Under the pieces are notes generated by a model. It saw nothing but the letters and a program-made list of their open reading frames with translations, ran no database searches and was not told where the DNA came from. Below, one piece after another: positions 15,608-24,175 of a stretch of DNA of 64,000 nt; position 1 is the stretch's first letter; the number at the start of each line of letters is the position of its first letter. The translations under genes were made by a program, and so were the position numbers. Location of the stretch: positions 124,001-188,000 of the forward strand of contig UQVQ01000001.1 of assembly GCA_900544595.1 (NCBI GenBank), given 5' to 3'. Source of the DNA: an uncultured Bacillota bacterium (GTDB lineage: Bacteria; Bacillota; Clostridia; Christensenellales; UBA1242).

Positions 15608-17038
15608 TCAATAACTTCTGGCAAAAAGAACTGTTCTTGTTGCTTCTTTGCCGCAAAGCGCGCATTTATGACCTTTTTCAAGGTTTTCGTTTTCAATCAT
15701 TCTTGATGTTGCGCCAGTTTCCGCCTTAACTTTTAAGCAGCAATCTTCATGGTCGCAAATGTTAACGCGTGCAAATTTTTTGCCGTCAACAACTTTCAAA
15801 ATTTCTTCCAAACTTTCCGCATTTTCAATTCGCTGGTTGCGGTAGTTAAGCGCTTTTTCAAACATTGCGACGTGAATTTCGTCAAGAAGTTTAACAATTT
15901 CTTTTGCCGCGTCGCCAACTTTGCATGTAACTTTTTCAAGAGTGTCGCGACGAACAAGAGTAACAACCCCGTTTTCAAGGTCGCGTGGGCCAATTTCAAC
16001 GCGAACAGGAACACCTTTCATTTCCCATTGATTGAATTTCCAGCCTGGCGAGTTTTCGGTTTTGTCGGTTTCAACTCTAACGCCAAGTTTCAAGAGTTCT
16101 TCTTCAAGATTTTGAGCGGTTTTTGAAACATTTTCGTTGTTTTGACCAATTGGAATTATGATTGTTTGAATTGGAGCAATGCGTGGTGGCAAAACAAGTC
16201 CGCGGTTATCTCCATGAACCATAATAATTGCGCCAATTAAGCGAGTTGAAACGCCCCAAGATGTTGAATAGCCATATTCAAGTTCCCCGTTTTTATTAAG
16301 GAATTTAATGTTAAATGCCTTTGCAAATTTTTGCCCTAAATCGTGGGTTGTTCCGCTTTGCAAGCTCTTTCCGTCGTGCATCATTGCTTCGATTGTATAA
16401 GTGTTTTCCGCGCCTGGGAACTTTTCACTTTCGGTTTTCTTTCCGGTGAAAAAAGGAATTGCAAGGCAATCTTTTCCAAGTCTTTCATAAACGCCAAGCA
16501 TTGTTAACGCATCTTTTTCTGCGCCTTCATGGTCTGGATAAACAGTGTGACCTTCTTGCCACAAAAATTCGCTTGTTCTAAGGAAAGGACGTGTTGTTTT
16601 TTCCCAGCGACAAACATTGCACCATTGGTTCATTTTAACAGGCAAATCGCGATAACTTTTAATCCATTTCGCATACATTTCGCAAATAATTGTTTCGCTT
16701 GTTGGACGAATTATGAGGTTTTCTTCAAGTTTTTTCCCGCCTGCATATGTCACAACAGCAACTTCTGGGGCAAACCCTTCAACGTGCTCTGCCTCGCGCT
16801 TTAAATAACTTTCTGGAATAAACATTGGGAAATATGCATTTTTAACGCCTTGTTTTTTAAACTCCGCGTCCAAATATTTTTGAATATTCTCCCAAATTGC
16901 ATAGCCATAAGGACGAATTACCATTGTTCCCTTAACAGGACCATAATCAACAAGTTCGGTTTGAGTTACAACATCTGTGAACCACTGCGGAAAATCCAAA
17001 TCCATATCAGTTATTTTTTCAACAAAATTTTTAGCCAT
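15608..17038 (-). CDS. proS: Prolyl-tRNA synthetase (archaeal/eukaryotic-type)
   Basis: 476 residues, the short ProS form lacking the bacterial editing insertion. Class II motifs are visible: RPTSETIICEMYAKWI near 111, WRWEKTTRPFLRT-like block (CNVCRWEKTTRPFLRT) near 140, and GWGVSTRLIGA-type motif 3 region (TSWGVSTRLIGAIIM) near 259. The C-terminal domain carries a zinc-type cysteine set (CDHEDCCLK, CALCGKE) and ends in aromatic SY, as in this subgroup. GGAGAAAAAT precedes the ATG. The 65-base upstream gap is too short for a T-box and holds only a palindrome (17062-17091). Confidence 0.96.
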   Translation of the reverse strand: MAKNFVEKITDMDLDFPQWFTDVVTQTELVDYGPVKGTMVIRPYGYAIWENIQKYLDAEFKKQGVKNAYFPMFIPESYLKREAEHVEGFAPEVAVVTYAGGKKLEENLIIRPTSETIICEMYAKWIKSYRDLPVKMNQWCNVCRWEKTTRPFLRTSEFLWQEGHTVYPDHEGAEKDALTMLGVYERLGKDCLAIPFFTGKKTESEKFPGAENTYTIEAMMHDGKSLQSGTTHDLGQKFAKAFNIKFLNKNGELEYGYSTSWGVSTRLIGAIIMVHGDNRGLVLPPRIAPIQTIIIPIGQNNENVSKTAQNLEEELLKLGVRVETDKTENSPGWKFNQWEMKGVPVRVEIGPRDLENGVVTLVRRDTLEKVTCKVGDAAKEIVKLLDEIHVAMFEKALNYRNQRIENAESLEEILKVVDGKKFARVNICDHEDCCLKVKAETGATSRMIENENLEKGHKCALCGKEATRTVLFARSY

Positions 17039-17061
17039 ATTTTTCTCCTGTTTCTAAGTTC

Positions 17062-17091
17062 TTGTGGTGTTATGTATGCATACCACCACAA
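17062..17091. repeat. Palindromic element before proS
   Basis: TTGTGGTGTTATG-tat-GCATACCACCACAA, a near-perfect hairpin between xseB and proS. It lies 24 bases upstream of the proS start and so falls in its mRNA leader. It is related to the palindromes at 8155 and 51501. Confidence 0.6.
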
Positions 17092-17103
17092 TATATTGTA
17101 GTA

Positions 17104-17322
17104 TTATTCAAATTTTTCTTCAATAAATTGGTCAAGCTCTTTTTTAATTATTGTAATTTTCCCTTTTACTTCGTCAAGAGAAGAAAGGCAAAATTTAACA
17201 AGTTCGCTCCCCTTTTCATAAAGTTTTTGCGCTTCGGAAAAAGGCAAATTTTCATCTTCAAGCTTAAGAGCAATTTCTTGAAGTTGTTTTTCTGCCGATT
17301 CAAAAGTTAATTCATTTTCCAT
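17104..17322 (-). CDS. xseB: Exodeoxyribonuclease VII small subunit
   Basis: 72 residues from the ATG at 17322, preceded by GGAGGAAAGAA. The XseB signature LTFESAEKQLQEIALKLEDE is near the N-terminus, followed by LPFSEAQKLYEKGSELVKFC. It binds XseA and is needed for processive degradation of single-stranded DNA. It overlaps the end of xseA by 11 bases, the usual coupling. Confidence 0.93.
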   Translation of the reverse strand: MENELTFESAEKQLQEIALKLEDENLPFSEAQKLYEKGSELVKFCLSSLDEVKGKITIIKKELDQFIEEKFE

Positions 17323-18439
17323 TTCTTTCCTCCACATTTTTAACTTCAACATCAAGTTTACCATCTTTCAAGTATATTTCCAAATCATCTTTAACACAAA
17401 CCTTTGAAATTGAGTTGATATTTTCGCCATTCTTTTCAATTTTTGCATATCCTCTTTCCAAAATCTTATTTGGATTAAGTTTTTCAAGCGCCTGCGCGCT
17501 CATTCCAACTCCATATTCATACAAACTTATTAAATTTCGAACGCCATTGTCTAAATCTTTTTTATAGGTTAAAACATCTCTTTGCGCATTTTCACATTTC
17601 TTATTTAAAAGGTTTGAAATTGCCGAGCAAATTGAAGTTATTTCCAAAATCTTTTCTCTTTGCGGCAAAACAACAAGTTCGGCAGCTGCAGAAGGCGTTG
17701 GCGCGCGTAAATCCGCAACAAAATCAATAATTGTGAAGTCGGTTTCATGCCCAACAGCCGAAACAATTGGTTTTCCGCAGTTGTAAACAACTCTCGCAAG
17801 AGTTTCATCATTAAACGGCATCAAATCTTCGAATGATCCACCGCCTCTTGCAACAATAATAACGTCAACATCGCTTTGAGCGTCGAAATATTTAATTCCG
17901 TCGATAACATCTTTTTCCGCGCCTTCGCCTTGAACTCGGGAAGGAAAAACAACAATGTTAACCGATTTATTTCTTCGGGTTGAAACATTGATTATATCGC
18001 GGATAACCGCACCTTTTTCCGACGTTACAACACCAATTTTATTAACATTTTCGGGAATTTGGATTTTATGGCTTTGAAGGAAAAGACCTTCTCTTTCCAA
18101 TCTATCTTTTGTTTCCAAAAATCTCTTATATAATTCTCCAACCCCGTAGGGTTCAACTTTTACAACGTTAAAGTTAAGTTTTCCGCCTTTAACATAATAT
18201 CTTGGCGTTCCGGTTGCAACAATTAAATCGCCATTTTTAAGTTTGGATTCATCAGCGCCAAAAAAGACGCACGAAAGAAGTGCATTTTCGTCTTTAAGCG
18301 AAAAATAGGCATTCCCGCGCAAAACAGAAAGACCCGAAATTTCTCCATAAACACTTATGTTATGCAAAAGCTCTTCCGCGTCGAAAATTCCTTTAATATA
18401 ACCGCTAAGTTGCGAAACCGAAATTGCTTTTTCTTCCAT
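17312..18439 (-). CDS. xseA: Exodeoxyribonuclease VII large subunit
   Basis: 375 residues: an N-terminal OB fold (SVSQLSGYIKGIFDAEELL; GEISGLSVLRGNAYFSLKDE) and the catalytic core with VVTSEKGAVIRDIINVSTRR near 133, ARGGGSFEDLMPFNDE near 198 and SAVGHETDFTIIDFVADLRA near 226. The C-terminal coiled-coil part is short. The protein is some 60-80 residues below the common length of about 440-455, but the catalytic block is intact. It works with XseB on single-stranded DNA in repair. Confidence 0.94.
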   Translation of the reverse strand: MEEKAISVSQLSGYIKGIFDAEELLHNISVYGEISGLSVLRGNAYFSLKDENALLSCVFFGADESKLKNGDLIVATGTPRYYVKGGKLNFNVVKVEPYGVGELYKRFLETKDRLEREGLFLQSHKIQIPENVNKIGVVTSEKGAVIRDIINVSTRRNKSVNIVVFPSRVQGEGAEKDVIDGIKYFDAQSDVDVIIVARGGGSFEDLMPFNDETLARVVYNCGKPIVSAVGHETDFTIIDFVADLRAPTPSAAAELVVLPQREKILEITSICSAISNLLNKKCENAQRDVLTYKKDLDNGVRNLISLYEYGVGMSAQALEKLNPNKILERGYAKIEKNGENINSISKVCVKDDLEIYLKDGKLDVEVKNVEERNGK

Positions 18440-18447
18440 TTCACGCC

Positions 18448-18882
18448 CTATTCAACTGGATATTCCTTTAAAATTGAGCCTAAAATTCCGTTAATAAATT
18501 TTGCGCTTTTTTCGGTTGAATATTTTTTTGCAATTTCAAGAATTTCGTTAATAACAACCGCCGGCGCTGTTTTGTAGTGGTAAATTTCGGTTACGGCAAG
18601 GTCTAAAAGAGCCATATCAACTTTATAAAGTCGGTCTGTTTCATAGCCAAAAATGTTATTTTTAATCATCGTTTCAATTTGCTCTCTGTTTGCTTCAAAA
18701 AGGCAAATTATTTGTTTAACATAAACCTCATCTTCAATGTCAATCGCGTTTTCGCCAAAAACATCTTTTTCTGTTTCAAATTCTTTCGAGAAGAAATCAA
18801 AAGAAAGTTCAACATCTCTTTCTTTGTTGAACAAGCTTTCATATATAAGCATAAATGCAACTTCTCTTGCAGATTTTCTCAT
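18448..18882 (-). CDS. nusB: Transcription antitermination protein NusB
   Basis: 144 residues, all-helical NusB fold. It begins RKSAREVAFMLIYESLFN and has YKVDMALLDLAVTEIYHYK near 87 and VVINEILEIAKKYSTEKSAKF near 112. NusB joins NusE/S10 on boxA RNA during rRNA transcription. It lies in asp23-nusB-xseA-xseB, nine bases before xseA. Confidence 0.95.
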   Translation of the reverse strand: MRKSAREVAFMLIYESLFNKERDVELSFDFFSKEFETEKDVFGENAIDIEDEVYVKQIICLFEANREQIETMIKNNIFGYETDRLYKVDMALLDLAVTEIYHYKTAPAVVINEILEIAKKYSTEKSAKFINGILGSILKEYPVE

Positions 18883-18908
18883 CTGTTTCCCCCTATTTTT
18901 AAAACAAA

Positions 18909-19289
18909 CTAAGCCGAAACTGGCTCATCATTTTCAAAATCAACACCCATAACATGAACATTAACACGAGTTGCTCGCATATCAATCATTGCTGAAATTC
19001 CGTTTTTAATGTTTTCTTGAATTTTATATGCAATGTCTGGAACACTGTAGCCATAGAACAAGCGAACATAAACATCAACACTTAGCGAGCCGTTTGCGTT
19101 AAAGCGAACGCGGACGCTTGGGTTTTTGTTTTTTGAAAACACACTTGAAATTTTAGATTTAAATGACGAGGCAAGGCCGCTAACTCCGCAAATTTCACGA
19201 GTTGCAAGGTCTATTATCGAAAGCAAGATACTTCGATTGCAAGTTATTTTTCCCTTATATTTTTGGATAACATTTTTATTTTCGCTCAT
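18909..19289 (-). CDS. Asp23/Gls24 family envelope stress protein
   Basis: 126 residues from the ATG at 19289, which follows AAAGGAAACAAT. An upstream extension of the frame has no ribosome site. Family features are the opening NVIQKYKGKITCNRSILLSI, TREICGVSGLASSF near 32, and the end RVNVHVMGVDFEND. Asp23 proteins are abundant, membrane-associated in some Firmicutes, and linked to alkaline or cell-wall stress. It is first in the nusB-xseAB operon, the conserved clostridial position. Confidence 0.88.
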   Translation of the reverse strand: MSENKNVIQKYKGKITCNRSILLSIIDLATREICGVSGLASSFKSKISSVFSKNKNPSVRVRFNANGSLSVDVYVRLFYGYSVPDIAYKIQENIKNGISAMIDMRATRVNVHVMGVDFENDEPVSA

Positions 19290-19399
19290 ATTGTTTCCTT
19301 TATTTACAGATATATAATAACTCAAAATAAGATAATTAGCAAGCAAAATTATTAACTTATTTCTTTTGAAACATACTCTATGTTTATGCCAAGTGGCAT

Positions 19400-19433
19400 A
19401 AAAAAACAACCCCATTTTTCGAGGTTGTTTTTG
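19400..19433 (-). terminator. Terminator of ppdK
   Basis: Minus-strand hairpin AACAACC/GGTTGTT followed by seven T. A second small hairpin TATGCC-actt-GGCATA lies right after it. Confidence 0.8.
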
Positions 19434-19442
19434 TTTTTTCGA

Positions 19443-22076
19443 CTATTTTCGTGGGAATTGAATGTTTGCTTGTGCTGCTGCAAGACGTGCAATTGGAACA
19501 CGATATGGGCTGCACGAAACATAGTTAAGACCAACTTTGTGGCAGAATTCAATGCTGCTTGGGTCTCCGCCGTGTTCGCCGCAAATTCCAAGTTTGATGT
19601 CTGGACGAACGCTTCTTCCAAGGTCGGCTGCCATTTTAACAAGTTTTCCAACTCCGTTTTGGTCGAGTTTTGCAAATGGATCGCTTTCGAAAATCTTTCT
19701 TTCATAGTAGTAGTCTAAGAATTTTCCTGCGTCATCACGGCTAAATCCGTATGTCATTTGTGTTAAGTCGTTTGTTCCAAATGAGAAGAATTCTGCTGTT
19801 TTTGCAACTTCATCGGCTGTTAATGCAGCGCGTGGAATTTCAATCATAGTTCCAATTTTGTATGTCATCTTAACGCCTTTTGCTGCGATAATTTCGTCTG
19901 CAACGCGAGCAACAATGTCGCGAACAAAGTTAAATTCTTTGCTGTCGCATGTTAAAGGAATCATAATTTCTGGAACGATGTCATATCCGTCTTCTTGTTT
20001 AACTTGAATTGCCGCTTCAATAACAGCAGTTGTTTGCATTTCTGCAATTTCTGGGTATGTTATTGCAAGACGAAGTCCTCTGTGCCCCATCATTGGGTTA
20101 ACCTCTTTAAGTCCTTCAACAGTTGCTTTAAGTTCTTCAAATGTCAAGCCCATTTCTTTTGCAAGCGCTTCAATTTCGAAGTCTTCATGAGGCAAGAATT
20201 CGTGAAGAGGTGGATCCAAGAAACGAATTGTAACTGGTTTTCCTTTCATTGCTTTGTAAAGACCAATAAAGTCTTTTCTTTGCATTGGAAGAAGTTTTGC
20301 AAGAGCGCGTTTTCTTTCTTCAACAGTTTTTGAAACAATCATTTCGCGAACTGCTGGAATTCTGTCGGCATCAAAGAACATATGTTCTGTTCTGCAAAGA
20401 CCAATTCCTTCTGCTCCAAAGTTAAATGCTGTTTGAGCATCTGCTGGAGTGTCGGCATTTGTTCTAACTTGAAGAGCGCGATTTGCATCAGCCCAAGCCA
20501 TAATTGTTCCAAAATCGCCCGAAATTGATGCTGGAACAGTTTTAACTGCCTCGCCATAAATGTAACCTGTTGAGCCGTCGATTGCAATTGAATCGCCTTC
20601 AACAAATGTTTTTCCGCCAAGCGTGAATTTTTTATTTTCTTCGTCAACAAGAAGTTCTTGGCAACCTGCAACACAAGCAGTTCCCATTCCTCTTGCAACA
20701 ACAGCTGCGTGGGAAGTTCTTCCGCCGCGAGCGGTTAAAATTCCTTCGCTTGCTGCCATTCCTTCAATATCTTCTGGAGATGTTTCCAAACGAACAAGAA
20801 CAATTTTCTTTCCTTGGCTGTGGAGTTCAATTGCTCTTTCGGCTGTGAACGCAACAATTCCGCTTGCAGCTCCTGGAGATGCTGGAAGAGCTTTTCCAAT
20901 TGGTTGTGCTGCTTTAAGAGCGGCTGCGTCAAATTGTGGGTGCAAAAGCGCATCAAGTTGTTTTGGTTCAAGTTTCATTAACGCTTCTTGCTCTGTTAAC
21001 ATTCCTTCATTAACAAGGTCAACGGCAATTTTAAGAGCGGCTTTTGCTGTTCTTTTTCCGTTTCTTGTTTGAAGCATATAGAGTTTCCCATTTTCAATTG
21101 TGAACTCCATATCTTGCATATCGCGATAGTGTTTTTCAAGTTTATCGGCAATTGCAACAAATTGTTCATAAAGCGCTTTATTTTGTTCTTCAAGGTGTGA
21201 AATTGGTTGTGGTGTTCTAATTCCTGCAACAACGTCTTCGCCTTGTGCGTTCATTAAATATTCGCCATACAATTTCTTTTCGCCGGTTGCTGGGTCACGA
21301 GTGAACGCAACACCTGTTCCGCTTTGTTCGCCCATGTTTCCAAAAACCATGGATTGAATGTTAACTGCTGTTCCCCATGAAGAAGGAATGTCGTTAACTC
21401 TTCTGTAATAAATTGCACGTGGGTTATCCCATGAACGGAAAACTGCTTTAACTGCTTCCAAAAGTTGAAGTTTTGGATCTTCTGGGAAATCATAACCCAT
21501 TTCAGTTTTGAAAAGGTTTTTGAAGCGTTTAACCATTTCTTTAAGGTCGTTTGCATCAAGTTCAGTGTCAAGTTTAACACCTTTTTCCTCTTTCATTTGG
21601 TCGATGATTTTTTCGAAATTAGATTTTTCAAGACCAAGAGCAACATCCGAGAACATTTGAATAAATCTTCTGTAGCTGTCGTATGCAAAACGAGGGTTGC
21701 CTGTTAAAGAAGCAAGACCTTCAACAACTTCGCTGTTAAGACCAAGGTTCAAGATTGTGTCCATCATTCCAGGCATCGACGCTCTTGCCCCGCTTCTAAC
21801 AGAAACAAGAAGAGGGTTTGTTTTGTCGCCAAACTTTTTGCCTGTTATTTTTTCCATTTTTGCAAGACCTTCCATAATCTCTTGGATTATGTCGTCTGCC
21901 AACATTTTTCCGTCTTCATAGTATCTAGCACATGCTTCTGTTGAAACAGTGAAGCCTTGTGGAACAGGAAGACCGATGTTTGTCATTTCTGCAAGGTTTG
22001 CACCTTTACCTCCAAGGAGGTTTCTCATGTCCGCATTCCCTTCCGAGAAGAGGTAGACATATTTGTTTTTTGCCAT
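19443..22076 (-). CDS. ppdK: Pyruvate, phosphate dikinase
   Basis: 877 residues from the ATG at 22076, which follows AGGAGAAAACGA. An earlier in-frame ATG lacks a ribosome site. The ATP-grasp domain holds GGKGANLAEMTNIGLPVP near 22-39. The phosphohistidine loop is GGRTSHAAVVARGMG near 450-464, and the PEP/pyruvate TIM barrel contains TNADTPADA, GIGLCRTEHMF and the cysteine block GICGEHGGDPSS near 833. The enzyme interconverts pyruvate+ATP+Pi and PEP+AMP+PPi. In fermenters it can run in the glycolytic, ATP-producing direction. It is a single gene with its own terminator. Confidence 0.97.
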   Translation of the reverse strand: MAKNKYVYLFSEGNADMRNLLGGKGANLAEMTNIGLPVPQGFTVSTEACARYYEDGKMLADDIIQEIMEGLAKMEKITGKKFGDKTNPLLVSVRSGARASMPGMMDTILNLGLNSEVVEGLASLTGNPRFAYDSYRRFIQMFSDVALGLEKSNFEKIIDQMKEEKGVKLDTELDANDLKEMVKRFKNLFKTEMGYDFPEDPKLQLLEAVKAVFRSWDNPRAIYYRRVNDIPSSWGTAVNIQSMVFGNMGEQSGTGVAFTRDPATGEKKLYGEYLMNAQGEDVVAGIRTPQPISHLEEQNKALYEQFVAIADKLEKHYRDMQDMEFTIENGKLYMLQTRNGKRTAKAALKIAVDLVNEGMLTEQEALMKLEPKQLDALLHPQFDAAALKAAQPIGKALPASPGAASGIVAFTAERAIELHSQGKKIVLVRLETSPEDIEGMAASEGILTARGGRTSHAAVVARGMGTACVAGCQELLVDEENKKFTLGGKTFVEGDSIAIDGSTGYIYGEAVKTVPASISGDFGTIMAWADANRALQVRTNADTPADAQTAFNFGAEGIGLCRTEHMFFDADRIPAVREMIVSKTVEERKRALAKLLPMQRKDFIGLYKAMKGKPVTIRFLDPPLHEFLPHEDFEIEALAKEMGLTFEELKATVEGLKEVNPMMGHRGLRLAITYPEIAEMQTTAVIEAAIQVKQEDGYDIVPEIMIPLTCDSKEFNFVRDIVARVADEIIAAKGVKMTYKIGTMIEIPRAALTADEVAKTAEFFSFGTNDLTQMTYGFSRDDAGKFLDYYYERKIFESDPFAKLDQNGVGKLVKMAADLGRSVRPDIKLGICGEHGGDPSSIEFCHKVGLNYVSCSPYRVPIARLAAAQANIQFPRK

Positions 22077-22211
22077 TCGTTTTCTCCTAAATTTATTTTT
22101 TTTGGAAGGCATTGTTTTGCCAACCGAAACTTATTTTACAACATAAAAAAATTATTACAAAATATTTTAAGCAAAAATTTCAATGTGGCTTGTTTTTTAT
22201 ACTTTTTAAAC

Positions 22212-22249
22212 AAAAAAAAGACTTTCAAACATAAATTGAAAGCCTTTTA
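22212..22249 (-). terminator. Terminator of the TIGR04086-type gene
   Basis: Minus-strand hairpin GGCTTTCAA/TTGAAAGTC followed by eight T, about 20 bases past the stop at 22270. Confidence 0.8.
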
Positions 22250-22269
22250 AATTAAAAATTTTGTTAAAA

Positions 22270-22707
22270 TTATACTGTTTTTTTCTTAAAGTTAACAGCA
22301 ATAACCCCGCAAATTCCGCCAATAATGCCGCCAAAAAGAAGGTCGTTAACAAGGGTTTTTGAAAATTCAAAATGTCCGTCTAAAATCGAGAAAACAACAA
22401 ACGCCAAAACCGTGTAGGTAAGCCCAATTAAAAGACCATTAATAAGCCCCATTTGGCTTGACTTTTTAAGAGCAATAAATGTTCCAATCAGCAAACTTAT
22501 TCCTTTAATAACTTGGTTGATTGGCTTAATTGCTTTTTCTGGAACTGCAACATATTTAATGAAAAAAGCAAAAATCAAAATTAAAACAAGAGAAAGCGCA
22601 AGCGAAATTAAGCTTCCTTTCAAAATGTTAAGCCAAAGTTTTGGACTTTCGGATTTTTCTGTAACAACTTCCTTGTTTTTCTTAAATTTAATCTTTTTCA
22701 ACTTCAT
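22270..22707 (-). CDS. TIGR04086-type four-TM membrane protein
   Basis: 145 residues. A Lys-rich 25-residue cytosolic start is followed by four hydrophobic segments at about 30-50, 65-80, 85-105 and 118-138. Spaced glycines occur in MGLINGLLIGLTY and LLFGGIIGGICGVIAVN. Length, topology and these glycines match the TIGR04086/YrzE-like family found in Clostridia, whose function is not known. GGAGGATTT precedes the ATG. It is a single gene between dus and ppdK. Confidence 0.75.
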   Translation of the reverse strand: MKLKKIKFKKNKEVVTEKSESPKLWLNILKGSLISLALSLVLILIFAFFIKYVAVPEKAIKPINQVIKGISLLIGTFIALKKSSQMGLINGLLIGLTYTVLAFVVFSILDGHFEFSKTLVNDLLFGGIIGGICGVIAVNFKKKTV

Positions 22708-22749
22708 AAATCCTCCGTTATTCAGAGGTATTTATATTAAAAAAACTGC

Positions 22750-23850
22750 CTAGTTAGAACAGTTTTCATTTTCAATCATTTCTTTAAGAAGTTTAAGAGA
22801 AAGGTTAAGGTCGTTTGAAAGCGCAATTTTTCTTTTACTTTCCGCCTGCCCCTTAACTCCGTTTGAATACCAAAGCATATGTTTCCGCATATATTTAACC
22901 AAAAACGGCTCGGAAAAATATTTTCTTAAAATTTGAATATGCTTTTTTGCGCAAATATACTTAACATATTTCTCATTCTCCGAAAGTTTTTCAATGTCTT
23001 CGCTTGTTAAAACATCTTTGAAGAAATCTCCTCTTTGAACAAAAGCATCAAGCGGCTCTTTCTCTTTTCCGTCTTTAATTTCATTGAGCGTTTTAAAAAT
23101 TGCTGGGTTTCCAAAACTTGCTCTGCCAACCATAACACCATCAACGCCTGTTTCAAGCATCTTTCGAAGAGTTTCCTCGTTTTCAACATCTCCGCTTCCA
23201 ATAACAGGAATTGAAACAGATTTTTTAATTTCACAAAGGAGCGCATAGTCAACTTTCCCGCTATATCCTTGGCTTGCAAGGCGCGCGTGGACAGTTATTG
23301 CATCTGCTCCCGCCTGTTCGCACATCTTTGCAAACTCAATTGCATTGTCAGTTTTAAAACCCTTTCGAAATTTAACCGTCAAAGGTTTTTCGGTTGCTTT
23401 TCGACAATTCTCAATAACTTCCCTTGCCAAATTGATATTGTCCATAAGCGCGCTTCCTTCGCCATTTCGAATTATTTTTGGCGCTGGGCAGCCCATGTTA
23501 ATGTCGATTATGTTAAACTTTTCAAGAAGTTTTAATTTGCAAGCACGCGCCATAAATTTTGGGTCTGCCCCAAAAAGTTGAACTGCTTTAACTTTTTCAA
23601 CATCTTCCGTAAGCAAGAGCCAAGCCGATTTATTCGACGCAATTTCTGGCTCATTTTTTGCGAAATTTGGATTTAAGGGCGATTTAAGCGCCTTCCCTTC
23701 GCCATAAATAAGCCCTTTTGCGCTAACCATTTCCGTGTAGGCAATTTCTGCGCCAAAAAAAGATGCAAGCGCGCGAAAACCAACATCGCTAACGCCTGCC
23801 ATTGGAGCAAGAAAAATGTTATTTTTAAGCTCAATATTGCCAATTTTCAT
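22750..23850 (-). CDS. dus: tRNA-dihydrouridine synthase
   Basis: 366 residues from the ATG at 23850. The FMN TIM barrel opens NIFLAPMAGVSDVGFRALA and shows the substrate/FMN motifs INMGCPAPKIIRNGEGSALM near 118-137 and TVHARLASQGYSG near 188. GSGDVENEETL near 222 and GVMVGRASFGNP near 247 follow. It reduces uridines to dihydrouridine in tRNA D-loops. No Shine-Dalgarno is present. A promoter (TTGACT 23881-23886, TAAACT 23858-23863) places the -10 box eight bases before the ATG, so a leaderless mRNA is likely. The subtype (DusB-like) is not decided. Confidence 0.94.
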   Translation of the reverse strand: MKIGNIELKNNIFLAPMAGVSDVGFRALASFFGAEIAYTEMVSAKGLIYGEGKALKSPLNPNFAKNEPEIASNKSAWLLLTEDVEKVKAVQLFGADPKFMARACKLKLLEKFNIIDINMGCPAPKIIRNGEGSALMDNINLAREVIENCRKATEKPLTVKFRKGFKTDNAIEFAKMCEQAGADAITVHARLASQGYSGKVDYALLCEIKKSVSIPVIGSGDVENEETLRKMLETGVDGVMVGRASFGNPAIFKTLNEIKDGKEKEPLDAFVQRGDFFKDVLTSEDIEKLSENEKYVKYICAKKHIQILRKYFSEPFLVKYMRKHMLWYSNGVKGQAESKRKIALSNDLNLSLKLLKEMIENENCSN

Positions 23851-23857
23851 AACTAAA

Positions 23858-23886
23858 AGTTTAATAAAAGACGCAAAAAAAGTCAA
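23858..23886 (-). promoter_or_regulatory. Promoter of dus (leaderless layout)
   Basis: On the minus strand TTGACT and TAAACT are 17 bases apart. The end of the -10 box is eight bases from the A of the start codon. Confidence 0.55.
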
Positions 23887-23896
23887 ATATAATAAC

Positions 23897-24172
23897 TCAA
23901 TATTTAAGTTTTTCGTTAAGTTCTTTCGAACTTTTGAAAGAAGCAACCATGCTTTGTTTAATTGTTATCTTTTCCATTGTTTGAGGGTTAATTCCAACTC
24001 TTTCTTGCCTGATTTTTGGCTCAAATTTCCCAAAACCACAAATTTTAACTTCCTCGCCGCGTTTTAAAACCTCGCCAATAAGTTCGGTTATTGCGTCCAA
24101 ACAGGAAAGACAATCTTTTTTTGAAAGTTGCGCTTTTCTTGAAACAAATTCAATCATTTCGTTTTTATTCAT
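23897..24172 (-). CDS. hup: HU/IHF-family DNA-binding protein
   Basis: 91 residues. HU signatures are seen in MNKNEMIEFVSRKAQLSKKD, GFGKFEPKIRQERVGINPQT near 46-65 (the DNA-binding beta arm) and AVASFKSSKELNE-type end (MVASFKSSKELNEKL). It bends and compacts DNA as a dimer. It starts three bases after the flippase stop, so it is probably co-transcribed with that gene. Confidence 0.93.
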   Translation of the reverse strand: MNKNEMIEFVSRKAQLSKKDCLSCLDAITELIGEVLKRGEEVKICGFGKFEPKIRQERVGINPQTMEKITIKQSMVASFKSSKELNEKLKY

Positions 24173-24175
24173 AAA

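Noticed and set aside
17039..17103. T-box riboswitch before proS
   Set aside because: The gap is only 65 bases and holds one palindrome; no T-box sequence or specifier loop.
17312..18439. xseA as a truncated pseudogene
   Set aside because: It is short only in the C-terminal coiled coil; the catalytic motifs are intact and it overlaps xseB normally.
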